The notes under the pieces: generated by a model
What the model was told of the DNA's origin: nothing
Seen by the model: the letters and a program-made list of their open reading frames with translations, nothing else
Database searches by the model: none
DNA from: Dryocola sp. LX212
GTDB lineage: Bacteria > Pseudomonadota > Gammaproteobacteria > Enterobacterales > Enterobacteriaceae
Length of the DNA stretch: 64,000 nt
Assembly: GCA_041504365.1 (NCBI GenBank)
Contig: CP167917.1
Span: forward strand, 3,720,001-3,784,000
Reading direction: 5' to 3'
Shown here: piece by piece, positions 16,270 to 26,425 of the stretch
How positions within the stretch are numbered: the stretch's first letter is position 1
Layout: each line of letters begins with the position of its first letter
Program-made: the position numbers and the translations under genes

Positions 16270-16998
16270 ATGTTTACTCATGCAGCAATCGCCGCGCTAA
16301 ACGGCCTGGAAATAATAGTCTACAACTATGTCATTAAAAACCGTGACAAAGTGATGTACATGACCATCCGCGAACTGGCCGATAGCGCGGGCGTTTCCAC
16401 GACCACCGTGCTGCGTTTTTGCCGTAAGCTCAACTGCGAAGGTTATTCCGAGTTTCGCGTGCGCTTTAAATTATATCTTGAGCAAAATGACGAGCTGCTG
16501 GTTAATTTCGGCCCCAGCGAAATTATCAGCTTTTTTAAAAGTACCAACAATGAAGAGTTTGATAAGTTAATCGACAGCGCCGTTGATATTATCTGTTCAT
16601 CCGAACGAATTATATTTGTTGGCGCAGGAACATCCGGTGCATTAGCAAAATATGGCGCACGATTTTTTTCTAATGTCGGTAAATTCAGTAACCACATTGA
16701 CGACCCTTATTTCCCGGTCACCAACGACATGGCGAAAAATGCCCTGGCAATTGTGCTGTCCGTTTCCGGTGAAACGGAGGAGATCCTGCGTTTTGCCAGC
16801 CAGTTCAGCCTGCACAACTGCAAGGTGCTCTCCATCACCAGCCACGAGAACTCATCCCTGGCTAAGCTTGCGGATTTTAATCTCTCATGGCATATCCCGC
16901 TGACCCGCGTGAGCGGCGTTTACGATATTACCACACAAATCCCCGTCATTTATATTTTAGAAACCATTGGCCGCAAGCTGGCGAAAAAAATGGCGTAA
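16270..16998 (+). CDS. RpiR/MurR-family transcriptional regulator (HTH + SIS)
   Basis: From the ATG at 16270 (behind AGGAAG) the product has 242 residues: an N-terminal RpiR-type HTH (MTIRELADSAGVSTTTVLRFCRKL, about 31-54) and a SIS sugar-phosphate-binding domain (RIIFVGAGTSGALAKYGARFF; LSVSGETEEIL; LSITSHENSSLAKLAD). The frame extends upstream over the HD gene end without a better start. Such regulators sense phosphosugars. Its position directly before bglA suggests it controls phospho-beta-glucoside use, with the inverted repeat at 17017-17055 as a possible operator. E. coli K-12 has no regulator gene here. Confidence 0.88.
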   Translation: MFTHAAIAALNGLEIIVYNYVIKNRDKVMYMTIRELADSAGVSTTTVLRFCRKLNCEGYSEFRVRFKLYLEQNDELLVNFGPSEIISFFKSTNNEEFDKLIDSAVDIICSSERIIFVGAGTSGALAKYGARFFSNVGKFSNHIDDPYFPVTNDMAKNALAIVLSVSGETEEILRFASQFSLHNCKVLSITSHENSSLAKLADFNLSWHIPLTRVSGVYDITTQIPVIYILETIGRKLAKKMA

Positions 16999-17016
16999 AA
17001 AAACAGCCTGTTTTTT

Positions 17017-17055
17017 CGATATAACAAATCACAAAAGCTGTGATTTGTTATATCG
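17017..17055. promoter_or_regulatory. Perfect 17-bp inverted repeat between the RpiR-type gene and bglA
   Basis: CGATATAACAAATCACA, a 5-base centre AAAGC, and the exact reverse complement ending at 17055. It begins 18 bp after the regulator stop and ends 109 bp before bglA. It has no T-run after the stem, so a plain intrinsic terminator is unlikely; an operator, attenuator stem or mRNA 3'-end stabiliser is possible. Confidence 0.7.
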
Positions 17056-17114
17056 TGACAATTAAATCTCGTTTGCTAGACTCCAGGACAGAACTTATTA
17101 ACGCCCTGCCGTTT

Positions 17115-17130
17115 TGTGATGTATCGCACA
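17115..17130 (+). promoter_or_regulatory. Probable CRP site upstream of bglA
   Basis: TGTGA-TGTATC-GCACA differs from the CRP consensus TGTGA-N6-TCACA at one base and is 34 bp before the bglA start. So close to the start it would act as a repressor site or serve a very downstream promoter; alternatively it marks CRP control of the upstream leader. Confidence 0.45.
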
Positions 17131-17158
17131 ATATTTTCGGCACTGACAGCGAGATTAA

Positions 17159-18598
<1,440 letters not shown>

Positions 18599-18603
18599 TC
18601 CTG

Positions 18604-18625
18604 AGGGCGCTTCGGCGCCCTTTAG
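18604..18625. terminator. Bidirectional terminator between bglA and the sensor kinase gene
   Basis: AGGGCGC-TTCG-GCGCCCT (18604-18621) with a stable UUCG tetraloop and TTTAGTTT after it on the + strand. The stem touches the kinase stop codon. Confidence 0.85.
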
Positions 18626-20091
18626 TTTACTGGTAAAGCGAAGCGGAAGCAGGCACCCTTCTCTGCTTTTTCCACCAGCGTGATATCCGTGCCGTGAAGC
18701 TGTAGCATCTGACGGACGATCATCAACCCTAATCCCCCAACCCGCAGCCGCGACTGGCTGGCAATGGAAGGCCGGACAAACAGCCCTTCTTTCAACTCCT
18801 GCGGCACCCCGGGGCCGTTATCGCTGACCTGAACCATCACCTTCTTACCTTCTTTCCACAGCCGGACAGCAACCGTGCCGTGCTCCGGCGCATGGCGGAT
18901 GGCGTTATCAAGAAGGTTAGTCAGCACCCGCTCGATCATCCCCAGATCGGCGTCGATCAGCGGCAATCCCGGCTGTATATCCGCCAGCAGCTGCTGATGG
19001 CGCGTCTGCGCCGCCAGCTCAAATTTCTGGAAGACATCCTGCAAAAGCTCGCACAAAGAGAAGTGCTCTTTCTGCGGTTTCACCACCCCATACTCCAGAC
19101 GCGCCAGTTCAAACAGCGACTGCGCCAGGGTTCCCACCTTCTGGCTCTGCGCGAGGGCAATTTCCAGATAGCGCTTTTTATCCGCTTCGGAGAGCGTGGC
19201 GGACATGACGGAGAGGCTTTCCAGATAGCCGTGCAGCGAGGTCAGCGGGGTGCGAAGGTCGTGGGAAATGTTGGCGATAAACTCCCGGCGCAGCTGATCC
19301 TGGTGGGACAGGCGGTGCCACTGTTCGGCTATACGCCTTGCCATGCCAATGACCCCCTGACGCAGCAGGTTAATTTCGTCGCCCTCTTTTTCTTTATGCA
19401 AAGAAAGAGCCGCCATCGCCTGCATCTCTTTCATGCCGCCCATCTCCAGGGCATGCACCTGACGGGATAGATCGCGTAGCGGACGGGTTATCCAACGGAA
19501 CGCCAGCCCACCAACAATCAGCCCCAGAAGCGCAACCAGGCTTATGGAAATCAATACGATTTTGAGCAGCGTGTTATAGCGGGCGTCATCAATCAGAGCG
19601 CTGTAATTTTCACCCAGCAGCACCACATAAAGGTAGCCTTTAAGGTGCCCGTCCTGGCGCATCGGGGCCACGCTGAACACTTTACGGCCATCAGCGCTCC
19701 GCGGATCGTCTCCGAAAACGGGAAACTTATGTCCGGACAACGCGGCCTCAATAGGAGCCAGATCAACTCGCTGACGCTTTATATGACCTTCCGGAGCGGC
19801 ATCGCCAATAATATGACCTTCTTTATCAAGAACGTATACCTCTACGCTTGGGTTTACAGCCATCAGATGTTCGAACAGCGTACGCACCGAGTCGTTGTTC
19901 AGCCCGTCGTCATTGAGCAGCGGGTAGCTGTCATTGATGTGCTGCGCCAGGTTGCTGGAGAGCTGCTGGATAACGGCCTGGCTATATTGCGTGCTGGTTC
20001 GCACCTGCATCCAGCCCAGCAGCGCGCAGGAGCTAAGGAGCAGCAGGGCAAAAACCAGCGTCAGACGCCGGGAAAGGGAAAGTTTTCGCAT
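18622..20091 (-). CDS. Sensor histidine kinase of an accessory two-component system
   Basis: The 489-residue inner-membrane protein has TM1 (about 9-28), a periplasmic sensor domain (30-175), TM2 (177-198), HAMP (198-250), HisKA with phospho-acceptor His277 (FIANISHDLRTPLTSLHGYLE) and a HATPase domain with N box (NLLDNAIRHAPEHG), G1 (SDNGPGVP) and G2 (GGLGLMIVRQ). It starts 3 bp after the response-regulator stop. The sensor domain is not one I recognise. Location next to the divergent cytochrome b/molybdoenzyme/Met-rich operon suggests that this operon is its target and that it senses an envelope oxidant, metal or similar signal. Confidence 0.93.
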   Translation of the reverse strand: MRKLSLSRRLTLVFALLLLSSCALLGWMQVRTSTQYSQAVIQQLSSNLAQHINDSYPLLNDDGLNNDSVRTLFEHLMAVNPSVEVYVLDKEGHIIGDAAPEGHIKRQRVDLAPIEAALSGHKFPVFGDDPRSADGRKVFSVAPMRQDGHLKGYLYVVLLGENYSALIDDARYNTLLKIVLISISLVALLGLIVGGLAFRWITRPLRDLSRQVHALEMGGMKEMQAMAALSLHKEKEGDEINLLRQGVIGMARRIAEQWHRLSHQDQLRREFIANISHDLRTPLTSLHGYLESLSVMSATLSEADKKRYLEIALAQSQKVGTLAQSLFELARLEYGVVKPQKEHFSLCELLQDVFQKFELAAQTRHQQLLADIQPGLPLIDADLGMIERVLTNLLDNAIRHAPEHGTVAVRLWKEGKKVMVQVSDNGPGVPQELKEGLFVRPSIASQSRLRVGGLGLMIVRQMLQLHGTDITLVEKAEKGACFRFALPVN

Positions 20092-20094
20092 GGT

Positions 20095-20808
20095 TTACTC
20101 GCGTGGCTGAGCATTGAATTTGTAGCCTTTACCCCAGACGGTGCGGATAAAATTCGGTTCCGCCGGGTTCTCTTCAATCTTGACGCGCAGGCGGTTAATG
20201 TGCGTGTTAACGGTGTGCTCGTAGCCTTCATGTTCGTAGCCCCAGACCTGGTTGAGCAGGTTGAGGCGCGAGAATACCTGGTCCGGGTGTCTGGCAAAGA
20301 AATAGAGAAGGTCAAACTCCCGTGGTGTCAGCTCCAGCGCCTGGTGGTTTAGCTGCACATCGCGGGCCAGCGGGTCAATAGTTAATGGGCCAAAAGCTAG
20401 GGTTCCGGCATCCAGCCGTAGGTTCTGGCTCATCGCCTCCTGACGGCGAAAGAGTGCCTTAACGCGCGCCACCAGCTCAAGCATAGAAAATGGCTTGGCG
20501 AGATAGTCATCCGCACCCAGCTCCAGCCCCAGTACCCGGTGCGTTTCACTGGAACGTGCGCTGATCATGATGATTGGCGTATAGCGGGTCATGGTCCTGG
20601 CGAAACGACAAATTTCCAGGCCATCTACGCCCGGCAGCATCAGGTCGAGAATTAGCGCATCCCACCCGCCCTGCTTGAGTTTTACCATGCCAATATTCCC
20701 ATCTGCAGCGTGGGTTATCGCAAACCCCTCCTCCCGCAAGTGTAACTGTAAAAGCTCGGCGATATTTTCATCGTCTTCCACGATAAGCAGCTTTTTTTCC
20801 TGACTCAC
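20095..20808 (-). CDS. OmpR/PhoB-family response regulator
   Basis: Receiver domain with the acidic pocket EDDE (near residue 10), phospho-acceptor Asp in LILDLMLPGVDG (near 55), SAR and Lys in LAKPFSMLEL, followed by a winged-helix DNA-binding domain (LTPREFDLLYFFARHPDQVFSR...INRLRVKIEENP...GYKFNA). A GTG start at 20808 (MSQEKKLLIVEDDENI, 237 residues) behind GGGG is preferred to the ATG at 20850, which adds a non-conserved leader. It is the first gene of the regulator-kinase operon and transcribed divergently from the cytochrome b operon, so its autoregulation and target control can share one promoter region. Confidence 0.92.
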   Translation of the reverse strand: MSQEKKLLIVEDDENIAELLQLHLREEGFAITHAADGNIGMVKLKQGGWDALILDLMLPGVDGLEICRFARTMTRYTPIIMISARSSETHRVLGLELGADDYLAKPFSMLELVARVKALFRRQEAMSQNLRLDAGTLAFGPLTIDPLARDVQLNHQALELTPREFDLLYFFARHPDQVFSRLNLLNQVWGYEHEGYEHTVNTHINRLRVKIEENPAEPNFIRTVWGKGYKFNAQPRE

Positions 20809-20952
20809 TTTTTTTACCCCCACAGGCGCACATAGTGAAAGTTTACACAACTTGCAGGATGGAAGTTGTCACATTTTATTTAACTTTGCGTGAGGCATTG
20901 GGGAATAAATTTAGCAAATACTGACTTCACTGGGTCAACAGGAAGTAGCACG
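20809..20952. promoter_or_regulatory. Divergent promoter region with a candidate response-regulator operator
   Basis: The 144-bp gap between the two operons contains the inverted repeat ACAACTT (20847-20853), 9 bp, AAGTTGT (20863-20869), extended by further partial pairing (TTACACAACTT/AAGTTGTCACA). Its central placement between divergent genes fits a binding site for the regulator encoded at 20095-20808. No experiment supports this. Confidence 0.5.
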
Positions 20953-21564
20953 ATGAACAGGAAAATATCTCACCACACGCCAAAAGTTGTTCATCCCCTA
21001 TGGCTGCGGCTGTGCCATTGGCTGAATGCCCTGGCCGTACTGATTATGGTCACCAGCGGTTGGCGAATATATAACGCCTCTCCTCTTTTTAATTTCAGTT
21101 TTATTAATGAATTAACATTAGGAGGTTGGTTGGGTGGCGCGCTGCAATGGCATTTCGCTGGTATGTGGCTGTTTGGGATTAACGGCTTATTTTATCTTTT
21201 AATGAATGGGTTCAGCGGCCGTTTCAAACGTAAATACTGGCCTCTGTCACCAAAAGAATTTATTAAAGACTTACTGGTGGCTCTGCGTGGAAAATTAGAC
21301 CATGCGGATCTTAGCCATTACAACATGGTGCAAAAAGCCGCTTATTTATTTGTGATGATTGATGGTGTCATCTTAGTTTTCTCGGGGATGGTTATCTGGA
21401 AATCCGTTCAGTTTCCCCTTTTAAGAGAATTATTAGGTGGCTATGACGCTGCGCGCTTTATTCACTTCTATGCAATGAGCGCCATGGTCAGCTTTATTGT
21501 CATCCACATCGTGATGGTTGCGTTGGTCCCGCGCACATTGCTTGCCATGATTCGCGGACGTTAA
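20953..21564 (+). CDS. Di-heme cytochrome b (cytochrome b561 / Ni-Fe hydrogenase b-subunit type)
   Basis: From the ATG at 20953 (behind AGGAAG) the protein has 203 residues and four hydrophobic segments. Histidines in helices match the bis-heme pattern: His22 (RLCHWLNAL), His67 (QWHFAGMW), His171 (ARFIHFYAM) and His185 (FIVIHIVMV). The family passes quinol electrons to a periplasmic or membrane-attached partner. The gene is followed 10 bp later by a Tat-exported molybdopterin oxidoreductase, so it is probably the membrane electron donor, taking the place that MsrQ has in MsrPQ though from a different cytochrome family. MNRKISHH starts with a basic cytoplasmic N-terminus. Confidence 0.9.
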   Translation: MNRKISHHTPKVVHPLWLRLCHWLNALAVLIMVTSGWRIYNASPLFNFSFINELTLGGWLGGALQWHFAGMWLFGINGLFYLLMNGFSGRFKRKYWPLSPKEFIKDLLVALRGKLDHADLSHYNMVQKAAYLFVMIDGVILVFSGMVIWKSVQFPLLRELLGGYDAARFIHFYAMSAMVSFIVIHIVMVALVPRTLLAMIRGR

Positions 21565-21574
21565 GGAAACGATC

Positions 21575-22336
21575 ATGAGTGATGAAAAAGAGATCCTGAG
21601 AGAGGCACAGCAGCAGATTAATAAGCAGCTCTCGACGGAAGGCCGACGTCGTTTTTTAAAGCAGGGGCTGACGTTGGGTGGACTGGTGATGCTCACAGGC
21701 TGTGACATTAGCGACAACCAGCAGGTCGAAGCAACGCTGGGTTCAATTTCTCGTTTTAATGACCGCGTGCAGGCCTGGCTGTTTAACAGCAACGACCTGG
21801 CGCCCGTTTATCCGGAATCGATGATGACCAAGCCTTTCCCGTTTAACGCGTTTTATAGCGAAGACGAGGCGCCGGATATCAACGGGGATGATTACCGTCT
21901 TGAGATTGCAGGCCTGGTGGCGGACAAACGCCCATGGACCCTATCCCAGCTTTATCAGATGGCCCAGGTGAGCCAGGTAACGCGGCATATTTGCGTAGAA
22001 GGCTGGAGCGTCATTGGCAAATGGGGTGGCGTGCCGTTTTCTTTATTCCTGAAAGGAATTGGCACTGATATGAATGCAAAATATGTCAGTTTCAAGTGTG
22101 CGGATGATTATTACACCAGCATTGATATGGCTACGGCGCTGCATCCGCAAACAATTATCGCTTTAACCTACGACGGCAAGATTCTTCCGCGTAAATATGG
22201 CTATCCAATGAAATTAAGGATGCCCACAAAGTTAGGCTACAAGAACCCGAAACATATTCAGGTTATTGAAGTCACCAATCGCTATCCCGGTGGTTACTGG
22301 GAAGACCAGGGTTATAACTGGTTTGGCGGTAGTTAA
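21575..22336 (+). CDS. Tat-exported molybdopterin-dependent oxidoreductase (sulfite oxidase / YedY fold)
   Basis: The 253-residue protein has an N-terminal twin-arginine signal (GRRRFLKQGLTLGGLVMLTGC, Arg24-Arg26) that also carries a lipobox with Cys43, so it may be a Tat lipoprotein. The molybdopterin domain shows RHICVEGWSVIGKWGGV with Cys140 as predicted Mo ligand, and KYVSFKCADDYYTSIDMATALHPQTIIAL and GYPMKLRMPTKLGYKNPKHI typical of the fold. YedY/MsrP reduces methionine sulfoxide in periplasmic proteins; the substrate of this relative is not known. The adjacent cytochrome b and Met-rich protein make methionine sulfoxide reduction an attractive inference. Confidence 0.92.
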   Translation: MSDEKEILREAQQQINKQLSTEGRRRFLKQGLTLGGLVMLTGCDISDNQQVEATLGSISRFNDRVQAWLFNSNDLAPVYPESMMTKPFPFNAFYSEDEAPDINGDDYRLEIAGLVADKRPWTLSQLYQMAQVSQVTRHICVEGWSVIGKWGGVPFSLFLKGIGTDMNAKYVSFKCADDYYTSIDMATALHPQTIIALTYDGKILPRKYGYPMKLRMPTKLGYKNPKHIQVIEVTNRYPGGYWEDQGYNWFGGS

Positions 22337-22378
22337 TATACTCACTCGACCCTACGTAATACATTAAGGAAGAAACCA

Positions 22379-22636
22379 ATGAAAAAATTATATGCGATGA
22401 TGATGTGCTCTGCTCTGGCATTAAGTATGACTGGCGCAAATGCTGCGGATAATATGAGCAAAGACAATATGTCGAAAGACAAGATGGGTATGTCCCATGA
22501 CTGTAGTAAAAACGGCATGAATAAAGACTGTATGTCGAAAGATTCAATGTCGAAAGACGGTATGCGCAAAGACGGCATGAGTAAATACTCAATGTCTAAA
22601 GACAATATGTCGAAAGACGAGATGAAAAAGCACTAA
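22379..22636 (+). CDS. Secreted methionine-rich MxKDx pentapeptide-repeat protein
   Basis: An 85-residue precursor: a signal peptide (MKKLYAMMMCSALALSMTGANA, cut after Ala22) and a 63-residue mature chain of about eleven imperfect pentapeptides of type xMSKD (NMSKD, SMSKD, GMRKD, EMKKH). Twelve of 63 mature residues are Met; two Cys and two His are also present, and the rest is Lys/Asp/Ser, so the chain should be soluble and unfolded. The MxKDx repeat family is known by name but has no assigned function. SD AAGGAAG precedes the ATG 42 bp after the molybdoenzyme gene. A periplasmic oxidant sink or a copper-binding peptide are the two ideas that fit the composition. Confidence 0.93.
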   Translation: MKKLYAMMMCSALALSMTGANAADNMSKDNMSKDKMGMSHDCSKNGMNKDCMSKDSMSKDGMRKDGMSKYSMSKDNMSKDEMKKH

Positions 22637-22673
22637 CCGTTTTGCAGTCTGGGTAACTCGCTTAAGGCTCTGG

Positions 22674-22697
22674 CGCAGTTATCCTGACTGCGTTTTT
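22674..22697 (+). terminator. Terminator of the cytochrome b / molybdoenzyme / MxKDx operon
   Basis: CGCAGT-TATCCTG-ACTGCG followed by TTTTTATTT, overlapping the ygfF stop codon on the other strand. Confidence 0.8.
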
Positions 22698-23439
22698 ATT
22701 TCCCGCCTGCTAAATCAATAAAGCTGCCCGTAACGTAGGATGCCCTGCTGCTTAACAGCCAGACTATTGCTTCTGCTACCTCTTCCGGTTGACCGCCACG
22801 CTTCATCGGCAAATTCTCTTTCACCCGATCCACTCGCCCCGCCTCACCACCTGATGCATGCATTTCCGTAAAGATGAAACCTGGACGCACGCAGTTAACG
22901 CGGATCCCCTGAGCCGCAACCTCTACCGAAAGCCCCGTAGTCAGCGTATCAACCGCGCCTTTTGAAGCAGCGTAATCAACGTATTCGCCGGGCGCGCCCA
23001 GGCGAGAAGCGGCTGACGATACGTTAACTATAGATCCGCCTTCTCCGCCGTGGCAATAAGCCATGCGTTTCACCGCCTCGCGGCAGCAAAGGAAATAGCC
23101 TGTAACATTGGTGGTTAATACGCGATTAATGCGCTCTGCCGTCAGGTTTTCGATGGCGGACTGCTGGAAGAGAATGCCCGCGTTATTGACCAGTGCGGTA
23201 ACAGGCCCAAAGGCATTGTCGATTTCGGCAAACATCGCCAGGACCTGTAGCTCGTCGCCAATGTCCGCTTTGATAGCCAGCGCAACGCCGCCCGCCTCGC
23301 GAATGGTATTCACCACCTCGTCTGCGGCCTGCTTATTGCGCTGGTAATTAACGACAACCTTATAGCCTGTTTCTGCCAGCAGGATGGCGGTGGCTCTGCC
23401 AATCCCCCGGCTGCCTCCGGTGACTAATGCTACTGCCAT
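22696..23439 (-). CDS. ygfF: SDR-family NAD(P)-dependent oxidoreductase YgfF
   Basis: Classical short-chain dehydrogenase of 247 residues: cofactor motif TGGSRGIGRA (residues 7-16), NNAG near 89, catalytic Ser (NVSSAASR), and Tyr/Lys in YVDYAASKGAVD (YxxxK near 156-160), C-terminal ASYVTGSFIDLAGGK. The residue pattern at the end of beta-2 (NYQRNKQAA) suggests NADP preference. Substrate unknown. It keeps the E. coli position next to gcvP, with the accessory block inserted between it and bglA. Confidence 0.93.
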   Translation of the reverse strand: MAVALVTGGSRGIGRATAILLAETGYKVVVNYQRNKQAADEVVNTIREAGGVALAIKADIGDELQVLAMFAEIDNAFGPVTALVNNAGILFQQSAIENLTAERINRVLTTNVTGYFLCCREAVKRMAYCHGGEGGSIVNVSSAASRLGAPGEYVDYAASKGAVDTLTTGLSVEVAAQGIRVNCVRPGFIFTEMHASGGEAGRVDRVKENLPMKRGGQPEEVAEAIVWLLSSRASYVTGSFIDLAGGK

Positions 23440-23463
23440 CTCCCCTCCCCGCTAAACAATTTT

Positions 23464-23489
23464 GTTGGATGACGCTCTACTTATCCAAC
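23464..23489. repeat. REP-like palindrome between ygfF and gcvP
   Basis: GTTGGAT and ATCCAAC arms around a short centre with the REP word ACTTATCCAACCTAC. It lies in the 78-bp gap after gcvP. Confidence 0.55.
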
Positions 23490-23517
23490 CTACAAAACCT
23501 CGCGTCATCCCATAAGG

Positions 23518-26391
23518 CTACTGGTATTCGCTCATCGGCACGCAGGAGCAGAACAGGTTACGGTCGCCGTACACGTCATCAAGACGCTTCACGGTCGGCC
23601 AGTACTTGTTGCTGTGGCCTGCCGGGAAGACGGCCAGCTCGCGGGTGTAAGGATGCGCCCAGTCAGCGACGATTTCGTCCTGCGTGTGCGGTGCGTTAAC
23701 CAGTGGGTTATCTTCCAGCGGCCATTCCCCACGCGCTACGCGGTCGATTTCGGTGCGGATGGTCAGCATCGCGTCGATGAAGCGGTCCAGCTCCAGCTTG
23801 CTCTCTGATTCCGTTGGTTCAACCATCAGCGTACCCGCGACCGGGAAGGACATGGTCGGCGCGTGGAAGCCAAAGTCGATCAGACGCTTGGCGATATCCA
23901 GCTCGCTGATGCCGGTCTCTTCTTTCAGCGGACGGATATCCAGAATACATTCGTGCGCCACGCGGCCGTTCGCCCCGGTATAAAGCACCGGGAAGGCAGA
24001 CTGCAGGCGGCTGGCAATGTAGTTGGCGTTAAGGATAGCCACCTGGCTCGCCTTCTTCAGGCCTTCCGCGCCCATCATGCGGATATACATCCAGCTGATC
24101 GGCAGAATCGAGGCGCTGCCGAACGGTGCCGCAGAGACCGCACCCTGCTGGGTAAGCATCTCTTCAATTTGCACCACGCTGTGGCCCGGTACAAAGGGTG
24201 CCAGGTGTGCTTTCACGCCGATTGGCCCCATGCCCGGGCCGCCGCCGCCGTGTGGGATACAGAAGGTTTTGTGCAGGTTGAGGTGTGAAACGTCCGCGCC
24301 GATAAAGCCCGGCGAGGTGATGCCCACCTGCGCGTTCATGTTCGCGCCATCCAGATAAACCTGGCCGCCGTACTGGTGAACGATCTGGCAGACTTCACGG
24401 ATCGTCTCTTCGTATACACCGTGAGTGGACGGGTAGGTCACCATGATACAGGAGAGCGCATCGCCCGCCTGCTCTGCCTTCGCGCGCAGATCCTGCAGAT
24501 CGATATTGCCCTGCCTGTCGCAGGCCACAACGATCACGTCCATGCCAGCCATTTGCGCTGACGCCGGGTTCGTGCCGTGCGCAGAACTTGGGATCAGGCA
24601 GAGGTTACGGCCCGCTTCGTTGCGGCTTTCATGATAGCGGCGGATTGCCAGCAGGCCCGCGTACTCGCCCTGCGCGCCGGAGTTTGGCTGCATGCACAGC
24701 GCGTCATAGCCGGTCAGCTTCACCAGCCAGTCAGACAGCTGGGCGATCATCTGGTGGTAGCCTTCCGCCTGGTTTGCCGGGCAGAACGGGTGCAGTTCGG
24801 CGAATTCAGGCCAGGTGATAGGGATCATTTCCGCCGCGGCGTTAAGCTTCATGGTGCAGGAGCCGAGCGGGATCATCGCCTGGTTCAGCGCCAGATCTTT
24901 GCGCTCCAGAGAGTGCATATAGCGCATCATCTCGGTTTCGCTGTGGTAGCGGTTAAACACCGGATGGGTCAGGATTTCGTCTTCGCGCAGCATCGCTGCC
25001 GGGATCGACAGGCTGTCGCCCGCAACATCCTGGTCCAGCTTGTCGATATCAAGACCGTGGTTATCGCCCAGCAGCACGGTGAACAGCGCCTGTACGTCTT
25101 CGCGGGTGGTCGATTCATCAAGCGTAATGCCTACCGCGTTCAGGATATCGCTGCGCAGGTTAATCTCGTGCGCTTCAGCACGTGCCAGCACCGCAGCTTT
25201 GTCAGCCACTTCCACGCACAGCGTATCGAACCAGTGCTTATGGCGCAGCGTGAGCCCGCCTTTTTGCAGGCCTGCGGCCAGAATATCGGTCAGACGATGA
25301 ATGCGGCCAGCAATGCGTTTCAGGCCAGCCGGGCCGTGGAAGACCGCATACAGGCTGGCGATATTCGCCAGCAGGACCTGGGAGGTACAGATGTTGGAAT
25401 TCGCTTTCTCACGGCGGATGTGCTGCTCGCGAGTTTGCATCGCCATGCGCAGCGCGGTGCGGCCCGCGGCATCGCGGGATACGCCGATAATACGGCCCGG
25501 CATAGAACGTTTGAATTCATCGCGGGCGGCGAAGAAGGCGGCGTGTGGACCGCCGTAGCCCATCGGTACGCCGAAGCGCTGTGCGGAGCCAAACACGATG
25601 TCCGCGCCCTGCTTGCCCGGTGCGGTTAGCAGCACCAGCGACATAAAGTCTGCGGCTACGCTCACCACAACCTTACGCTGTTTCAGTTCCTGAATCAGCG
25701 TGCTGTAGTCATGGACTTCGCCCGTGGTGCCAACCTGCTGCAACAGCACGCCGAAGACATCCTGATGATCCAGCACTTTCGCCGCGTCATCGACAATGAC
25801 TTCAAAGCCGAACGTTTCCGCCCGGGTGCGAACAACGTCCAGCGTCTGCGGGTGGATATCGGCCGCGACAAAGAAACGATTGGCATTCTTTAGCTTGCTG
25901 ACGCGCTTTGCCATCGCCATGGCTTCTGCGGCGGCGGTAGCTTCGTCGAGCAGGGAGGCGGAGGCGATATCCAGCCCGGTCAGATCCAGCGTCACCTGCT
26001 GGTAGTTCAGCAGCGCTTCCAGGCGGCCCTGAGACACTTCCGGCTGGTACGGCGTGTAGGCGGTGTACCAGCCTGGGTTTTCAAGCATGTTACGCAGGAT
26101 CACCGGCGGCGTTTGCACCGCGGTATAACCCATTCCGATATACGTTTTGAAGCGCTTATTGCGGCTGGCAATGGCTTTCAGCTCCGCCAGCGCGGCGTAT
26201 TCAGTGGCGGCTTCGCCAACCTGCGGCGGCTGAGCGAGCTGAATATCGGCCGGAACAATGGTGGAGATAAGATCGTTTAACGAGCTCGCGCCCACGGTTT
26301 CCAGCATTTCATGCTGTTGCTGCGCGGAGGGGCCAATGTGGCGATCGATAAACGCTTCGTGATTCTCTAGGCTACGTAAGGACTGGGTCAT
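23518..26391 (-). CDS. gcvP: Glycine dehydrogenase (decarboxylating), P-protein
   Basis: PLP enzyme of the glycine cleavage system; it decarboxylates glycine and passes the aminomethyl group to the lipoyl arm of GcvH. From the ATG at 26391 ([22 protein letters not shown]) it has 957 residues, the E. coli length. The PLP lysine is in [21 protein letters not shown] (about residue 708). The homologous N-terminal half shows the usual [20 protein letters not shown]. Third gene of gcvTHP. An in-frame ATG at 26412 is upstream but not conserved. Confidence 0.98.
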   Translation of the reverse strand: MTQSLRSLENHEAFIDRHIGPSAQQQHEMLETVGASSLNDLISTIVPADIQLAQPPQVGEAATEYAALAELKAIASRNKRFKTYIGMGYTAVQTPPVILRNMLENPGWYTAYTPYQPEVSQGRLEALLNYQQVTLDLTGLDIASASLLDEATAAAEAMAMAKRVSKLKNANRFFVAADIHPQTLDVVRTRAETFGFEVIVDDAAKVLDHQDVFGVLLQQVGTTGEVHDYSTLIQELKQRKVVVSVAADFMSLVLLTAPGKQGADIVFGSAQRFGVPMGYGGPHAAFFAARDEFKRSMPGRIIGVSRDAAGRTALRMAMQTREQHIRREKANSNICTSQVLLANIASLYAVFHGPAGLKRIAGRIHRLTDILAAGLQKGGLTLRHKHWFDTLCVEVADKAAVLARAEAHEINLRSDILNAVGITLDESTTREDVQALFTVLLGDNHGLDIDKLDQDVAGDSLSIPAAMLREDEILTHPVFNRYHSETEMMRYMHSLERKDLALNQAMIPLGSCTMKLNAAAEMIPITWPEFAELHPFCPANQAEGYHQMIAQLSDWLVKLTGYDALCMQPNSGAQGEYAGLLAIRRYHESRNEAGRNLCLIPSSAHGTNPASAQMAGMDVIVVACDRQGNIDLQDLRAKAEQAGDALSCIMVTYPSTHGVYEETIREVCQIVHQYGGQVYLDGANMNAQVGITSPGFIGADVSHLNLHKTFCIPHGGGGPGMGPIGVKAHLAPFVPGHSVVQIEEMLTQQGAVSAAPFGSASILPISWMYIRMMGAEGLKKASQVAILNANYIASRLQSAFPVLYTGANGRVAHECILDIRPLKEETGISELDIAKRLIDFGFHAPTMSFPVAGTLMVEPTESESKLELDRFIDAMLTIRTEIDRVARGEWPLEDNPLVNAPHTQDEIVADWAHPYTRELAVFPAGHSNKYWPTVKRLDDVYGDRNLFCSCVPMSEYQ

Positions 26392-26425
26392 CAGCGGTGA
26401 TTCCTGAAACATGCGGAACTTTTAC

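Noticed and set aside
22272..22605. Open frames opposite the MxKDx gene and a CRISPR-like short period
   Set aside because: The 15-bp periodicity is due to the coding repeats (xMSKD); there are no spacers of constant length, so it is not a CRISPR array, and the antisense frames mirror it.
24577..25629. 350-codon open frame opposite gcvP
   Set aside because: Antisense shadow of gcvP with Arg/Gln/His-rich low-complexity translation.
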